A stretch of DNA of 55,774 nucleotides from NCBI GenBank assembly GCA_016795505.1, contig JAEUHH010000043.1:1-55774 (forward strand), written 5' to 3'. The stretch's first letter is position 1; each line of letters starts with the position of its first letter. Shown here in pieces: positions 26,139 through 35,012 of the stretch. Under the pieces are notes generated by a model. The model was not told the origin of the DNA, made no database searches, and saw only the letters and a list, made by a program, of their open reading frames with translations. This DNA is from Verrucomicrobiales bacterium (GTDB taxonomy: Bacteria > Verrucomicrobiota > Verrucomicrobiia > Verrucomicrobiales > DEV007). The position numbers and the translations under genes were made by a program.

Positions 26139-28193
26139 ATGAAAGCCCTGCCCGCCATCCGACTGCTCGTCCTCTTCCTGCTCCTGTCCTCCCTGCCCGC
26201 CGTCTCACCGGCGGAGGATGTGAGGCAGGCACCGCCGAAGGATCTCAATGGCTATTTTCCCTTCACTCCGCCGACTTCGCTCGACGTCTGGGCGAAGCGC
26301 CGGGAATGGGTGCAACGACAGATCCTCGTCTCGCAGGGCCTCTGGCCGATGCCGACAAAGACGCCCCTGAACGCGGTGATCCATGGCAGAATCGAGCGCG
26401 ACGGCTACACGATCGAGAAAGTGTACTTCGAGAGCGCGCCCGGCTTTTTCGTCACCGGCAACCTCTACCGGCCGGTGAATCCGAAGGGCAAAGTGCCGGC
26501 CGTGCTGTTCGCCCACGGTCACTGGAAAGACGCCCGGCTCTCCCTCGCCGATCCCAACCGGGTGCGGCAGGAGATTTCCACCGGCGCTGAGCGCTTCGAA
26601 AGCGGCGCCCAGAGCATTTTCCAGAGCCTCTGCGTGCAACTCGCGCGGATGGGCTGCGTCGTGTGGCAATGGGACATGCTGAGCGACTCCGATGCGATCC
26701 AGTTTTCCGCGGAGGTGGTGCACCGTTTCGCCAAACAGCGGCCGGAGATGAACACCACGGAGAACTGGGGCCTCTACAGCCCGCAGGCGGAGTCGCACCT
26801 GCAATCCATCATGGGACTGCAAACGCTCAACGCGATCCGCGGTCTCGACTTTGTGCTCAGCCTGCCGGAGGTCGATCCCAAGCGCACCGCCATCACCGGG
26901 GCGAGCGGCGGCGGCACCCAGACGATGTTGCTGGCCGCGGTGGACGACCGCATCCATCTCAGCTTTCCCTGTGTGATGGTGAGCACCTCCATGCAGGGCG
27001 GCTGCACCTGTGAGAATGCCAGCCTGCTGCGCATCGGCACGGGGAACATCGAGTTCGCCGGCTTGTTTGCCCCCAAGCCGCAGGGCATGAACACCGCGGA
27101 CGACTGGACCAAAGAGCTGTCCACCAAGGGCTTCCCGGAACTGCAAAAGCTCTATGAGCTGCACGGCAAAAAGGACCACGTCTTCCTGCTGCGCGGCGAG
27201 CATTTCCCGCATAACTATAATGCAGTGACCCGAAGCGCCTTCTACACCTTCCTCAACCGGCATTTCAAGCTCGGATTCCCCGAGCCGGTCATCGAGCAGG
27301 ACTTCAAACCCCTGCCGCGGGAGGAGCTGACGGTGTGGAACGACCAGCATCCCGCGCCGAAGGCCGCCGATCCGGACTTTGAGCGTTCCCTGCTGAAATG
27401 GTTCACCGAGGACTCCACCACCCAATTGAAAAAAGCCGCCGCCGATCCCGATGGCATCGACAAAGTGCTGCGCCCGGCAATGGAAATTGTGCTCGGTCGC
27501 ACCTACGAACAGGCCGGCGAGGTGAAGTGGGAGCTCATCGACAAGCAGGACCGGGGCGGCCATCTGGAGATGACGGGCAAGCTGGTGAACACTACCCACG
27601 GCGAGGAGGTGCCCGTCGCCTGGCTTTATCCTAAAGAATGGAAGGGCCGCGTCGTCGTGTGGCTCGCCGACAACGGCCGTGCCGGGCTGAAGAGCGCCGA
27701 AGTGACGCGGCTCGTGGCCGCTGGTGTCGCGGTGGTGGGGCCGGATCTGCTTTTTCAGGGCGGCGAGCCGGTGAAGCAGACCCGCGTAGTGCAAAATCCG
27801 CGCGAGTTCGCCGGTTACACCCACGGCTACAATCACGCGCTCTTTGCCCAGCGCACCCACGACGTGCTCACGCTGGTCACCTTCCTGCGCAACACCAAAG
27901 TCGGCTCGCATCCGAGCCCGCAGTCGGTCGTGCTCGCCGGCTCTGGCCAGAGCGGCACGATCGCCCTGGCGGCGCGGGCCCTGGCCGGTGCGGCGGTGGA
28001 CCGGGCGGCGGTCGATACCGGCGGATTCCGTTTTGGCAAGGTGCTCGACTACCGCGATCCGATGTTCCTCCCCGGTGGATCGAAGTATCTCGACGTGCCG
28101 GGCCTGATCGCGCTGAATGGCCCCCATCCCCTGCGCGTGGCAGGCGAGGGCGAAGCTCCTGCCGGAGACCTGGTCGAGTGGCTACTGGAGTGA
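26139..28193 (+). CDS. Secreted acetylxylan-esterase-like protein with two alpha/beta-hydrolase domains
   Basis: This 684-residue protein has a Sec signal peptide (cleavage near VSPAE, residue 25). The first alpha/beta-hydrolase domain (about 40-380) has [10 protein letters not shown] and the nucleophile elbow GASGGGTQT (Ser256). A second, shorter domain (about 480-684) has [12 protein letters not shown] and its own elbow-like GSGQSG. Such tandem proteins in PVC bacteria are annotated as acetylxylan esterase-like; the substrate is probably an acylated plant or algal glycan. It is divergent from ftsH across a 271-bp gap in which I saw no clear promoter or repeat. Confidence 0.8.
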   Translation: MKALPAIRLLVLFLLLSSLPAVSPAEDVRQAPPKDLNGYFPFTPPTSLDVWAKRREWVQRQILVSQGLWPMPTKTPLNAVIHGRIERDGYTIEKVYFESAPGFFVTGNLYRPVNPKGKVPAVLFAHGHWKDARLSLADPNRVRQEISTGAERFESGAQSIFQSLCVQLARMGCVVWQWDMLSDSDAIQFSAEVVHRFAKQRPEMNTTENWGLYSPQAESHLQSIMGLQTLNAIRGLDFVLSLPEVDPKRTAITGASGGGTQTMLLAAVDDRIHLSFPCVMVSTSMQGGCTCENASLLRIGTGNIEFAGLFAPKPQGMNTADDWTKELSTKGFPELQKLYELHGKKDHVFLLRGEHFPHNYNAVTRSAFYTFLNRHFKLGFPEPVIEQDFKPLPREELTVWNDQHPAPKAADPDFERSLLKWFTEDSTTQLKKAAADPDGIDKVLRPAMEIVLGRTYEQAGEVKWELIDKQDRGGHLEMTGKLVNTTHGEEVPVAWLYPKEWKGRVVVWLADNGRAGLKSAEVTRLVAAGVAVVGPDLLFQGGEPVKQTRVVQNPREFAGYTHGYNHALFAQRTHDVLTLVTFLRNTKVGSHPSPQSVVLAGSGQSGTIALAARALAGAAVDRAAVDTGGFRFGKVLDYRDPMFLPGGSKYLDVPGLIALNGPHPLRVAGEGEAPAGDLVEWLLE

Positions 28194-28322
28194 TGGCCCG
28201 GCGCGCACCGTCGCCCGGCCGGGGTTCTTCCTCCGGCTTCGCTTGTTGACTGTCCATTTGTGTGGGAGCCTTGCCGACGCCGCTGGTCACGGGACCGGCG
28301 GCGGGCTTGGCTTTTTGGGAAA

Positions 28323-30581
28323 ATGCGCGAGAGGCACTCGATCCGGCTGATCTTTTTTGGTGGAGGCATGATGGCCCTCGCCTGGCAGGTGTTATGGGCA
28401 CACCGGCTGTCCCTCGCTCTCGGCGTGTCGGCGCAGGGCGTGGCGCTCACGGTCGCCACGACCATGGCCGGGATGACTCTCGGAGCCTGGTGGATGGGAG
28501 CGCGGGTCCAGTCCCGCGCGCCCCGGCATCCGCTGCGCCTCTACGCCGCGATCGAGCTGATCATCGCGATCACCGCCCGGTTGCCAGAATGGCTGGGTGG
28601 CCGTATCGCAGACTGGGATGCCACGCTCTACCAGCGGCTCGGGGACGGGTCCCCGGTCTTTTTGCTCGCGACACTCGCACTGACCATCGGGCCGGCCGCC
28701 TGGGCCATGGGCGCCTCGTTCCCGCTGATGGGTCTGGCGGCCCGTTCGGCGCGACTGCCGATCTCCGCGCTGTATGGCTGGAACACGGCCGGCGCCGCCA
28801 TGGGCATCGTCATCGTTTCCTTCTGGATTTTGCCCCATGCGGGCCTGCTCGGCGGCTCGCTGCTCCTCACCGCCGGTCATCTCCTCGTGGCGACCGCCTG
28901 CCTGCTCACACGGACCGCAGCGCCAGACTTACCCCTGTCGGATAGTCCGGTTGCACCAGGCGACCGGCCCGGCTGGCGGCCCCTGGCCCTCGCTTTTGTG
29001 ACCGGACTGGTGACCTTTCAGCTCGAGGTGGCGTGGTTTCGACTGCTGCGATCGGCTTGGTTCAGCACGGCAGACGCCTTCGCGGTGATGCTGTTCTGCT
29101 TTCTCATCGCCCTCGCCGCCGGTGCCGCGATCGCCCCACGGGTGGCGCGCTGGGGCCTGCCCGTCGGTGCGGGACTGGGGCTCGCCGCCGCCGCCGTGGC
29201 GCTGGCCACGCCGATCATCGGATGGTTTGATCGCTGGACCGTCTTCCACACCTGGAGCGAATGGCGCCCGCTCTGGCGGCTCCTCGCAGGCCTGCTGGTG
29301 ATGGGACCGCCCGTGATGGCGATCGGCATTCTTTTCCCCGCCCTACTCGACCGGCTGGGAAAAGCCCGTGACTGGAGCCTGCTCTATGGAGTGAACACCG
29401 CCGGCGCCGTCATCGGGTCAAACCTCGCCGCCTGGGTGCTGCTCCCGGCGGGCGGCGCGGTGATGACCGCGTGGGTCGGCGCGATCCTGCTGGCCATCGC
29501 CTCCCTGGCCGCCCTGCGGACCTGGCGAAGCCGGGGAGAAATGGCCATCGCCCTCGCCGTCGCTGGCGTCGTGGCGGTCGCGATGCACTGGGGCGACCGC
29601 GACCGCGTTCTGGGAGTGGAACGCATCGCCCGCGGCGAGCATCAAGTCATCGCCCGCGAGTGGGGACCCGACGCCGATGTGGCAGTGATCGGATTTTCCG
29701 GTGGCAAGGCGCTCATGATCGACGGCTTTCTGACAACCGCCCAACTGGACAATGGCCTGGCGAACTACATGGACCGCATGGGGCGCCTGCCCATGTTGTT
29801 GCACCCCGCCCCGCGGTCGGCCCTGGTGATCTGTTTCGGCACCGGCCAGACCGCCAATGCGGTGCGGGAGGAAAATCCCGACGCGATCGATCTGGTCGAC
29901 CTGAGCCCGGCCGTCTTCCGGATGGGCGCCCATTTCGAAGCCAATCGCGGCGTCCTCGACGACCCGCGGGCGAACCGCATCGTCATGGACGGACGCTCCT
30001 GGCTGCGGCGCACTGATCACCGCTACGATGTCATCACCCTCGAGCCGATGCCGCCCTATTTCGCGGGATCGAACTCGCTCTATTCGGTGGAGTTCTACCG
30101 CGAGGCGGCCGCGCGCCTTCAGCCGGGCGGACTGATCGCCCAGTGGTTTCCACTTCACCTCCTCACTCCGGAGCACGGCCGTTCGATCGCGGCGGCCTTC
30201 TGTTCCGTGTTTCCCGATGCCATCCTGTGGCTCGATCCCGACAGTGGCCCCCCTGGCGGCCTGCCCGACCAAGCCATGCTCATCGGGCGACTGCCTGCGG
30301 AAGGCGACCGCCCCGACGACCGGATCTTCTGGCTGAAATGGCCCGGCTTCGACCGCCCGCCCGGCCCCTCGCCGCGGCGACTGGATCCGATGACCGCCGC
30401 GCGCCAGGTCTGGCTCACGCCATCCCAGTTGACCGCCTACGCCGACCACGCCATTTCGGTCACCGACGAGAATCTCCTGCTCGAATACTCCGAGCGCCCC
30501 ACCTCGTCCCAAGAAGGCCGGAAAGGATCGGCAGTCTGGGTCCGAGAGATCCACCAGCAATTCGATGCCGCCAGAAACTGA
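28323..30581 (+). CDS. Membrane protein with fused spermidine-synthase-like domain
   Basis: The product is about 752 residues from the ATG at 28323; the frame is open to 28260. The N-terminal two thirds has about 12 hydrophobic segments in an MFS-like layout (for example MMALAWQVLWAHRLSLALG and the GWNTAGAAMGI motif seen twice as W/GVNTAGA). Residues about 480-680 form a Rossmann methyltransferase fold like SpeE: ALVICFGTGQTANAV, IDLVDLSPAVF, DGRSWL and DVITLEPMPPY. In SpeE the 'gate' motif has an Asp where this protein has EPMPP, so polyamine synthesis is not certain. The substrate is unknown. Confidence 0.82.
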   Translation: MRERHSIRLIFFGGGMMALAWQVLWAHRLSLALGVSAQGVALTVATTMAGMTLGAWWMGARVQSRAPRHPLRLYAAIELIIAITARLPEWLGGRIADWDATLYQRLGDGSPVFLLATLALTIGPAAWAMGASFPLMGLAARSARLPISALYGWNTAGAAMGIVIVSFWILPHAGLLGGSLLLTAGHLLVATACLLTRTAAPDLPLSDSPVAPGDRPGWRPLALAFVTGLVTFQLEVAWFRLLRSAWFSTADAFAVMLFCFLIALAAGAAIAPRVARWGLPVGAGLGLAAAAVALATPIIGWFDRWTVFHTWSEWRPLWRLLAGLLVMGPPVMAIGILFPALLDRLGKARDWSLLYGVNTAGAVIGSNLAAWVLLPAGGAVMTAWVGAILLAIASLAALRTWRSRGEMAIALAVAGVVAVAMHWGDRDRVLGVERIARGEHQVIAREWGPDADVAVIGFSGGKALMIDGFLTTAQLDNGLANYMDRMGRLPMLLHPAPRSALVICFGTGQTANAVREENPDAIDLVDLSPAVFRMGAHFEANRGVLDDPRANRIVMDGRSWLRRTDHRYDVITLEPMPPYFAGSNSLYSVEFYREAAARLQPGGLIAQWFPLHLLTPEHGRSIAAAFCSVFPDAILWLDPDSGPPGGLPDQAMLIGRLPAEGDRPDDRIFWLKWPGFDRPPGPSPRRLDPMTAARQVWLTPSQLTAYADHAISVTDENLLLEYSERPTSSQEGRKGSAVWVREIHQQFDAARN

Positions 30582-30613
30582 ATAATCGTTCCCCATTTCT
30601 GCTCCGATCAGCC

Positions 30614-31888
30614 ATGAAACCCATCCGTCTCCTCCCGTCCCTGCTCCCGCTCCTGCTAACGGCCACCGCCTTTGCGGCCGAGCCCGCCCGGGAACGCGTC
30701 GCCGTCGTCACCGGCATGCCCGGACTCGTGGCCTTCTGGGATTTCGTCAAACGCGAGCCCTCCGGCGACCAGCGCTTCACCGCCCACGTCCCGGCCGGAG
30801 CGCCGACCGACTACCCACTCGATGCGGGTAACTACATCCGGCAATACTGGGACGCCGGACGCGAGGCGACCTATGCCGATTTCCCCCTGCTGGGTCGTGG
30901 GCCCTTTGGTCAGGCCATCCGCATCGTCCGCGAGACCGACCCCGATTTCCGGCCCTTCCTCTACGTGCCCCGGTCGCGCCTGCACGACACCCCGCTCGAC
31001 ATCAAAGGCCCCGGTCGCTCCGTCACCGTCGTGGTGTGGGCCATCCGCGAGAGCGGCAACCATGCCCTCGCCGGCATCTGGCACGAGGGCACCGACCTGA
31101 AACAGGCCGAGACCGCCACCATCGCCCGCGTCGAGCGCGGCCAGCGGCAGTACGCCCTGTTTGCCGGATTGAACAAAGCCGGCAGCGCCTGCGGTCACGT
31201 GTCGGAGAATGGCGCCAGTTCGTTTCTGAACCGCTACGCCCTCCACAAATGCAATTCCGCCGCGCAGGCCCCCGAAGTGCCCGCCGACGCGCCTGCCGCC
31301 ACCCTCGATGCCGCCTGGCATACCTTTGCCATGACCTTCGACGACGCCACCGACGAACTCACCGGCTGGCTCGATGGCGTCGCGGGCGACCGGTGGCTCG
31401 ACCAGCCGAAAAACGACAAGCTCATCGCCTCCGCCCACCGCGCCTACCTGCAGGGCCACTACGCGCGCCAACCGGGTCGTCAGGCCGGCGAAGAGGCCGA
31501 TTTTCCCTCCGACCAGTACTACAATCCACCGGAGGATACTCCGCTCGCCACCGAAATCCTGCGCGACACCCCCGACGAGCGCATCGAACGGCGCACCTAC
31601 CGCTACACGAAAATCGAAGTCGTCCTGCGCAAGGGAGCCGATGGCCGATTGACCGAAGCCAGCCGCGATCTCGTCGCCCTGCGGCTGAATCCGTGGTGGT
31701 ATCCCCATGGCCTCTACGCCCCGAAGGATGCCTCCAGCGGGGGTCCCTTCACCATCGGCCGCGTCATCCACAGCGCCCGCAGCGTCGGCTTCACCGGCTG
31801 GATCGGCGGCGTCGCCGTTTACGACCGGGCGCTCACACCCGAAGAACTCGTCCGTCTCGCCGCCATCCGGGGACCAGCGGCCGATTGA
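30614..31888 (+). CDS. Secreted LamG-like (concanavalin A fold) domain protein
   Basis: The 424-residue protein has a clear Sec signal peptide (MKPIRLLPSLLPLLLTATAFA). The rest has the beta-sandwich pattern of LamG/concanavalin A-like proteins. Typical stretches are GRSVTVVVWAI, AAWHTFAMTFDDATDELTGW and, near the C-terminus, FTGWIGGVAVYDRALTPEEL. The ATG at 30614 begins the signal peptide; the frame is open further upstream within the preceding gene. The role is probably glycan binding at the cell surface. It lies 32 bp after the spermidine-synthase-like gene. Confidence 0.82.
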   Translation: MKPIRLLPSLLPLLLTATAFAAEPARERVAVVTGMPGLVAFWDFVKREPSGDQRFTAHVPAGAPTDYPLDAGNYIRQYWDAGREATYADFPLLGRGPFGQAIRIVRETDPDFRPFLYVPRSRLHDTPLDIKGPGRSVTVVVWAIRESGNHALAGIWHEGTDLKQAETATIARVERGQRQYALFAGLNKAGSACGHVSENGASSFLNRYALHKCNSAAQAPEVPADAPAATLDAAWHTFAMTFDDATDELTGWLDGVAGDRWLDQPKNDKLIASAHRAYLQGHYARQPGRQAGEEADFPSDQYYNPPEDTPLATEILRDTPDERIERRTYRYTKIEVVLRKGADGRLTEASRDLVALRLNPWWYPHGLYAPKDASSGGPFTIGRVIHSARSVGFTGWIGGVAVYDRALTPEELVRLAAIRGPAAD

Positions 31889-32001
31889 GACCGGAAGAGC
31901 CCCCGGCTTTACCAGAAAGCCCGTGCCGATTCCCCGGCAGCCAAGCCAGCGATCCCCGGACCTTGCCAATTTCCGATTTCCGACCGATCTAGTCGGGAAT
32001 C

Positions 32002-32436
32002 ATGACCATTTCCCGCAAAGCCGAGTACGCCCTGCGCGCCATGACGCTGCTGGCCGGCGCTCCGCCCGATCGGCCCATGCTCATCCAGGAGCTGGCCGAG
32101 ACCGGCGGCATTCCGCTGAAATTCCTCGAGCAGATCCTGCTGACCCTGAAACGCGGCGGCCTGCTGCGGAGCAAGCGGGGCGTCGGCGGCGGCTACCACC
32201 TCGACAAGCCGGCCCGCCAGATCGCCATCGCCGACATCATCGCCCTCATCGACGGCGGCCTGTGCGCCCTGGCACCCGCCGAGACTGATGACGCGCCCGA
32301 GTTCACCGGCGCCCGCGGACTCCGCGCCGCCCTTGCCGACATCGACGCCCTCGTCAACGGCCAGCTCCGTGCCGTCTCGCTGGAGGATGTCTTGCAGCGC
32401 GACACGCCGGACGCGATGCTGGCTTTCGGCATCTGA
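32002..32436 (+). CDS. Rrf2-family transcriptional regulator without the Fe-S cysteines
   Basis: The protein is 144 residues. The winged-helix region is typical of Rrf2: MTISRKAEYALRAMTLLA, IPLKFLEQILLTLKRGGLLRSKRGVGGGY and the dimerisation helix with I-x-DIIALIDGG. Only one Cys is present (GGLCALA), where IscR- and NsrR-type members have three that hold a cluster, so this is probably an apo or non-metal sensor. It lies 29 bp before rarA in the same direction and may be cotranscribed with it. Confidence 0.9.
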   Translation: MTISRKAEYALRAMTLLAGAPPDRPMLIQELAETGGIPLKFLEQILLTLKRGGLLRSKRGVGGGYHLDKPARQIAIADIIALIDGGLCALAPAETDDAPEFTGARGLRAALADIDALVNGQLRAVSLEDVLQRDTPDAMLAFGI

Positions 32437-32465
32437 CCGCCTCCCTCCCCCCGGACTTTTTCCCG

Positions 32466-33896
32466 ATGGAAGACGAATTGTTCACGCCCGAGCCCGACGG
32501 CGATTCCGATGAGACAGGGTCTGATCTCCGATCCAACCCTGTCTCATCGGAAACCGCCCCGTCCGGACCGGAAAATCGCAACATCCCGCTCGCCGCGCGG
32601 ATGCGCCCGCGCTGTCTGGACGAGTATGTCGGGCAGAAACACATCCTCGGCGAGGGCCGGCTGCTGCGCCGTGCGGTGGAGGCCGACCGCTTCACCTCCC
32701 TGATCTTTTACGGCCCACCCGGCGTGGGCAAGACCAGCCTCGCCGAACTCATCGCCCGGCGCACCGAGAGCCGATTCGTGAACCTGAGTGGCGTCGAAAG
32801 CAACGTCGCCGAGATCCGCAACGCCGTCGAGGCGGCCCGCTCCATTCTGCGCACCCAGAAGCGCGTCACCACCCTGTTCGTCGACGAGATCCACCGATTC
32901 AACAAAGCCCAGCAGGACGTGCTGCTGCCGCACATCGAGCGCGGCACGGTCCGCTTCATCGGCGCCACGACGCACAACCCCTATTTTTACATCAACAGCC
33001 CGCTCGTCTCGCGCAGCCAGGTTTTCCAGCTCGAGCCACTGGCGGAAAGCGACCTCGCCGAGCTGCTCCAGGCCGCCATTCACGATCCCGGGCGCGGCTT
33101 TGGCAAACTGGCCCTGACCGTCACCGACGAGGCCGCCGCCCATCTGGTGCGGATGTGCGATGGCGACGCGCGCAAGTTGCTGACCAGCTTCGAGCTGGCC
33201 GTGCTGACCACCGAGCCGGACCCGGACACCGGCGAGATCACCATCGACCTCGCCGTGGCCGAGGACTCCATCCAGCGCAAGACCGTCGTCTACGATGCCG
33301 ATGGCGATGCCCACTACGACACCATCAGCGCCTTCATCAAGTCGATCCGCGGCTCCGATCCCGATGCCGCGCTCTACTGGCTGGCGAAAATGCTGTACGC
33401 CGGCGAGGACATCCGCTTCATCGCCCGCCGCATCGTCATCGCCGCCAGCGAGGACATCGGCATGGCCGATTCGAATGCCCTGCGCGTCGCCGTCGCGGCC
33501 CAGCAGGCGGTGGAATTTATCGGCATGCCCGAGGCGCGGATCCCGCTCGCCCACGCCACCGTCTACCTGGCGACCGCGCCGAAGAGCAACCGCGCCTACG
33601 CCGGCATCGACGCCGCACTGAAAGATGTGGCCGAGGGCCGCACCCTCGCTGTGCCGGCCCATTTGCGAACGAAAACCCGTAAGCGACTCGCCCGCGAAGC
33701 CGGTGGCGCGACCGAGTCCGAGACCGAATACCGCTACAGCCACGACTACGAAGGCGCCTACGTGCCCCAGGCCTACCTCCCCGAAGGTCGGCGCTACTAC
33801 GAGCCGGGGGAGCAGGGCATGGAAAAGCGGGTGAAGGAGCGGCTCGATTTCTGGCGGGAGCAGTTTTTGCGGGAGAGCGGTCAGAATGAGACCTGA
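32466..33896 (+). CDS. rarA: Replication-associated recombination protein A (MgsA/RarA) with palindrome-encoded insert
   Basis: This 476-residue AAA+ ATPase acts at stalled forks. IPLAARMRPRCLDEYVGQKHILG leads into Walker A (FYGPPGVGKTSL), Walker B (LFVDEIHRFN), sensor 1 (FIGATTHNP) and a conserved C-terminus ending YLPEGRRYYEP...LDFWREQF. The MEDELF start is plausible for the family, but about 40 residues precede the IPLAARMRP block, compared with about 16 in E. coli RarA. Residues about 13-29 (DSDETGSDLRSNPVSSE) are encoded by a 49-bp palindrome at 32504-32552 with perfect 17-bp arms, an in-frame insertion in the non-conserved N-terminus. The last 114 bp of conserved coding sequence are duplicated at 37427-37540. 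Confidence 0.95.
   Translation: MEDELFTPEPDGDSDETGSDLRSNPVSSETAPSGPENRNIPLAARMRPRCLDEYVGQKHILGEGRLLRRAVEADRFTSLIFYGPPGVGKTSLAELIARRTESRFVNLSGVESNVAEIRNAVEAARSILRTQKRVTTLFVDEIHRFNKAQQDVLLPHIERGTVRFIGATTHNPYFYINSPLVSRSQVFQLEPLAESDLAELLQAAIHDPGRGFGKLALTVTDEAAAHLVRMCDGDARKLLTSFELAVLTTEPDPDTGEITIDLAVAEDSIQRKTVVYDADGDAHYDTISAFIKSIRGSDPDAALYWLAKMLYAGEDIRFIARRIVIAASEDIGMADSNALRVAVAAQQAVEFIGMPEARIPLAHATVYLATAPKSNRAYAGIDAALKDVAEGRTLAVPAHLRTKTRKRLAREAGGATESETEYRYSHDYEGAYVPQAYLPEGRRYYEPGEQGMEKRVKERLDFWREQFLRESGQNET
32504..32552. repeat. 49-bp palindromic element, copy C (inside rarA)
   Basis: Perfect inverted arms TTCCGATGAGACAGGGT (32504-32520) and ACCCTGTCTCATCGGAA (32536-32552) flank a 15-nt centre. 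It starts 38 nt after the rarA ATG and is read in frame. Confidence 0.95.
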
Positions 33897-33972
33897 ATGA
33901 AACGGCCCAATGGCCCACGACCTCCCATCGAAAGCGGAGTAAAAAAACTTCAACCTAATCAAAAAAAAGTCA

Positions 33973-34008
33973 TTGACTAAATTTACGCCCCTGTGTTTTC
34001 CTACCGCC
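33973..34008 (+). promoter_or_regulatory. Possible promoter upstream of the repeat protein
   Basis: A TTGACT hexamer at 33973-33978 lies in an A/T-rich stretch 30 bp upstream of the ATG at 34009. Seventeen bases further on the sequence is TTTTCC, a poor -10 match. It is a weak candidate promoter supported mainly by the base-composition shift and the -35-like hexamer. Confidence 0.3.
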
Positions 34009-35002
34009 ATGAGTTCTCCAATCAGCTTCTCCGCTTCTCCGCTTCTCCGCTTCTCCGCTGATCGCATTCGCCTTGGTCAGTAACTTTGCGGTAGCTCAGG
34101 GGCCGACCTACACTTCCGGCCAGACCTACACCCCTGGTCAGACCTACTCCCCTGGCCAGACCTACTCCCCTGGCCAGACCTACTCCCCTGGCCAGACATA
34201 CAACCCCGGCCAGACCTACAACCCCGGCCAGACCTACAACCCCGGCCAGACCTACAACCCTGGACAAACATACTCGTCGGGGCCCACCTACAATTCAAGC
34301 CCCACCTACAGCTCAGGGCCTACATACGATCCGAACAGCAATCAGCCTCCGGAAGCCTACGACGATTATATTACAGTTGAAGATGGTGTTACGTTTACAT
34401 CCACCACATCCCTTCTTGCAAACGACACTGATCCAGATGGCCAAGCGCTCACAGTTGAGTCGGGCACATTCACTACTAGCGCCAATGGTAGCTTCACTAT
34501 AAGTACTGACGGTAGCTACAGCTATTCACCTCCAACGGATCAATACGTCGGAAATGTAGATACGGTAGTCTATTCTGTCTCTGATGGCTCCGAGAGTGAT
34601 ACGGCCACCCTCAATATTGACATTTTGAGAGAAGAAAGAGTGGTGAAGGCATATTGGGAAATACAGGCAAGCGTAAAACTCAGACCGAATTCTACCAAAA
34701 CTATGGCAGAGATAATGACCGCAGTCCGAGCATACGTGAAAGATAGCTGCAAGGCAGGTGCAAATCCCGATGCAAAGCCCGTGGAAGGGTTGCCTCCAGC
34801 GCTCGCAGCCGAGTTAACCGCTGATTCAACCCTGAATAGTGTAAAAAAGAGCGACCCAGAGAGAGCCAAAGTGTGGAAAAGACGCGATAAACCGAAGGGA
34901 ACGATTCAAGACAATCATCCGATCGAAAGCGGAGACATACTAGAAAATGGTGTGTGGGCAGTTCAATTCGATTGCAATGTGGAATGGGACTGGACTGAAT
35001 AA
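34009..35002 (+). CDS. Secreted hexapeptide-repeat/Ig-like protein with slippage-prone start (candidate phase-variable)
   Basis: As sequenced, the ATG at 34009 opens a frame that ends at TAA 34081-34083; the main frame is readable only from a TTG at 34073 (309 residues). Between them lie four perfect GCTTCTCC units (34025-34056). One extra unit (or two fewer) would join the ATG to the main frame and create a leader with the hydrophobic run PLIAFALVSNFAVA before AQG, a good signal peptide. From the TTG, residues 10-87 are 13 hexapeptides of GQTYxP type; about 88-185 are a cadherin/VCBS-like Ig domain (ITVEDG, LLANDTDPDG, DTVVYSVSDG); about 186-309 are unknown, with two Cys. The Ig-like pattern suggests a surface adhesin. 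The coding sequence is AT-richer than the flanks. Confidence 0.72.
34025..34059 (+). repeat. Octanucleotide tandem repeat GCTTCTCC x4 plus 3 bp
   Basis: Four perfect copies of GCTTCTCC (34025-34056) are followed by GCT, located 14 bp after an ATG and inside the predicted signal-peptide region of the next gene. Because 8 is not a multiple of 3, each gain or loss changes the reading frame. Confidence 0.92.
34100..34333 (+). repeat. 18-bp minisatellite encoding 13 G-Q-T-Y-x-P-type hexapeptides
   Basis: Thirteen consecutive 18-bp units encode one GPTYTS, one GQTYTP, three GQTYSP, four GQTYNP and then four degenerate units (GQTYSS, GPTYNS, SPTYSS, GPTYDP). The central seven are nearly identical at DNA level, which suggests recent expansion. 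The unit length keeps the frame, so copy-number change would alter stalk length without disrupting the protein. Confidence 0.92.
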
Positions 35003-35003
35003 C

Positions 35004-35008
35004 GAGGT
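35004..35008 (+). promoter_or_regulatory. Shine-Dalgarno GAGGT for the gene at 35013
   Basis: GAGGT lies just after the stop of the repeat protein and 4 bp before the ATG at 35013. It fixes that start over an upstream in-frame ATG at 34947 that would lie inside the previous gene. Most genes in this window have no such site. Confidence 0.6.
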
Positions 35009-35012
35009 GTCT

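Noticed and set aside
25868-26248. N-terminal extension of FtsH by 127 residues
   Set aside because: The extension is low-complexity and Arg-rich, whereas FtsH proteins normally begin shortly before the first membrane span.
26205-28127. Long antisense open frame of 640 codons opposite the esterase gene
   Set aside because: It mirrors a well-supported gene with a signal peptide and hydrolase motifs; its composition (His/Arg/Gly/Leu-rich, no motifs) is the usual shadow of GC-rich coding DNA.
34100-34333. CRISPR array
   Set aside because: The 18-bp units are contiguous, in frame and encode hexapeptides; there are no spacers or cas genes.
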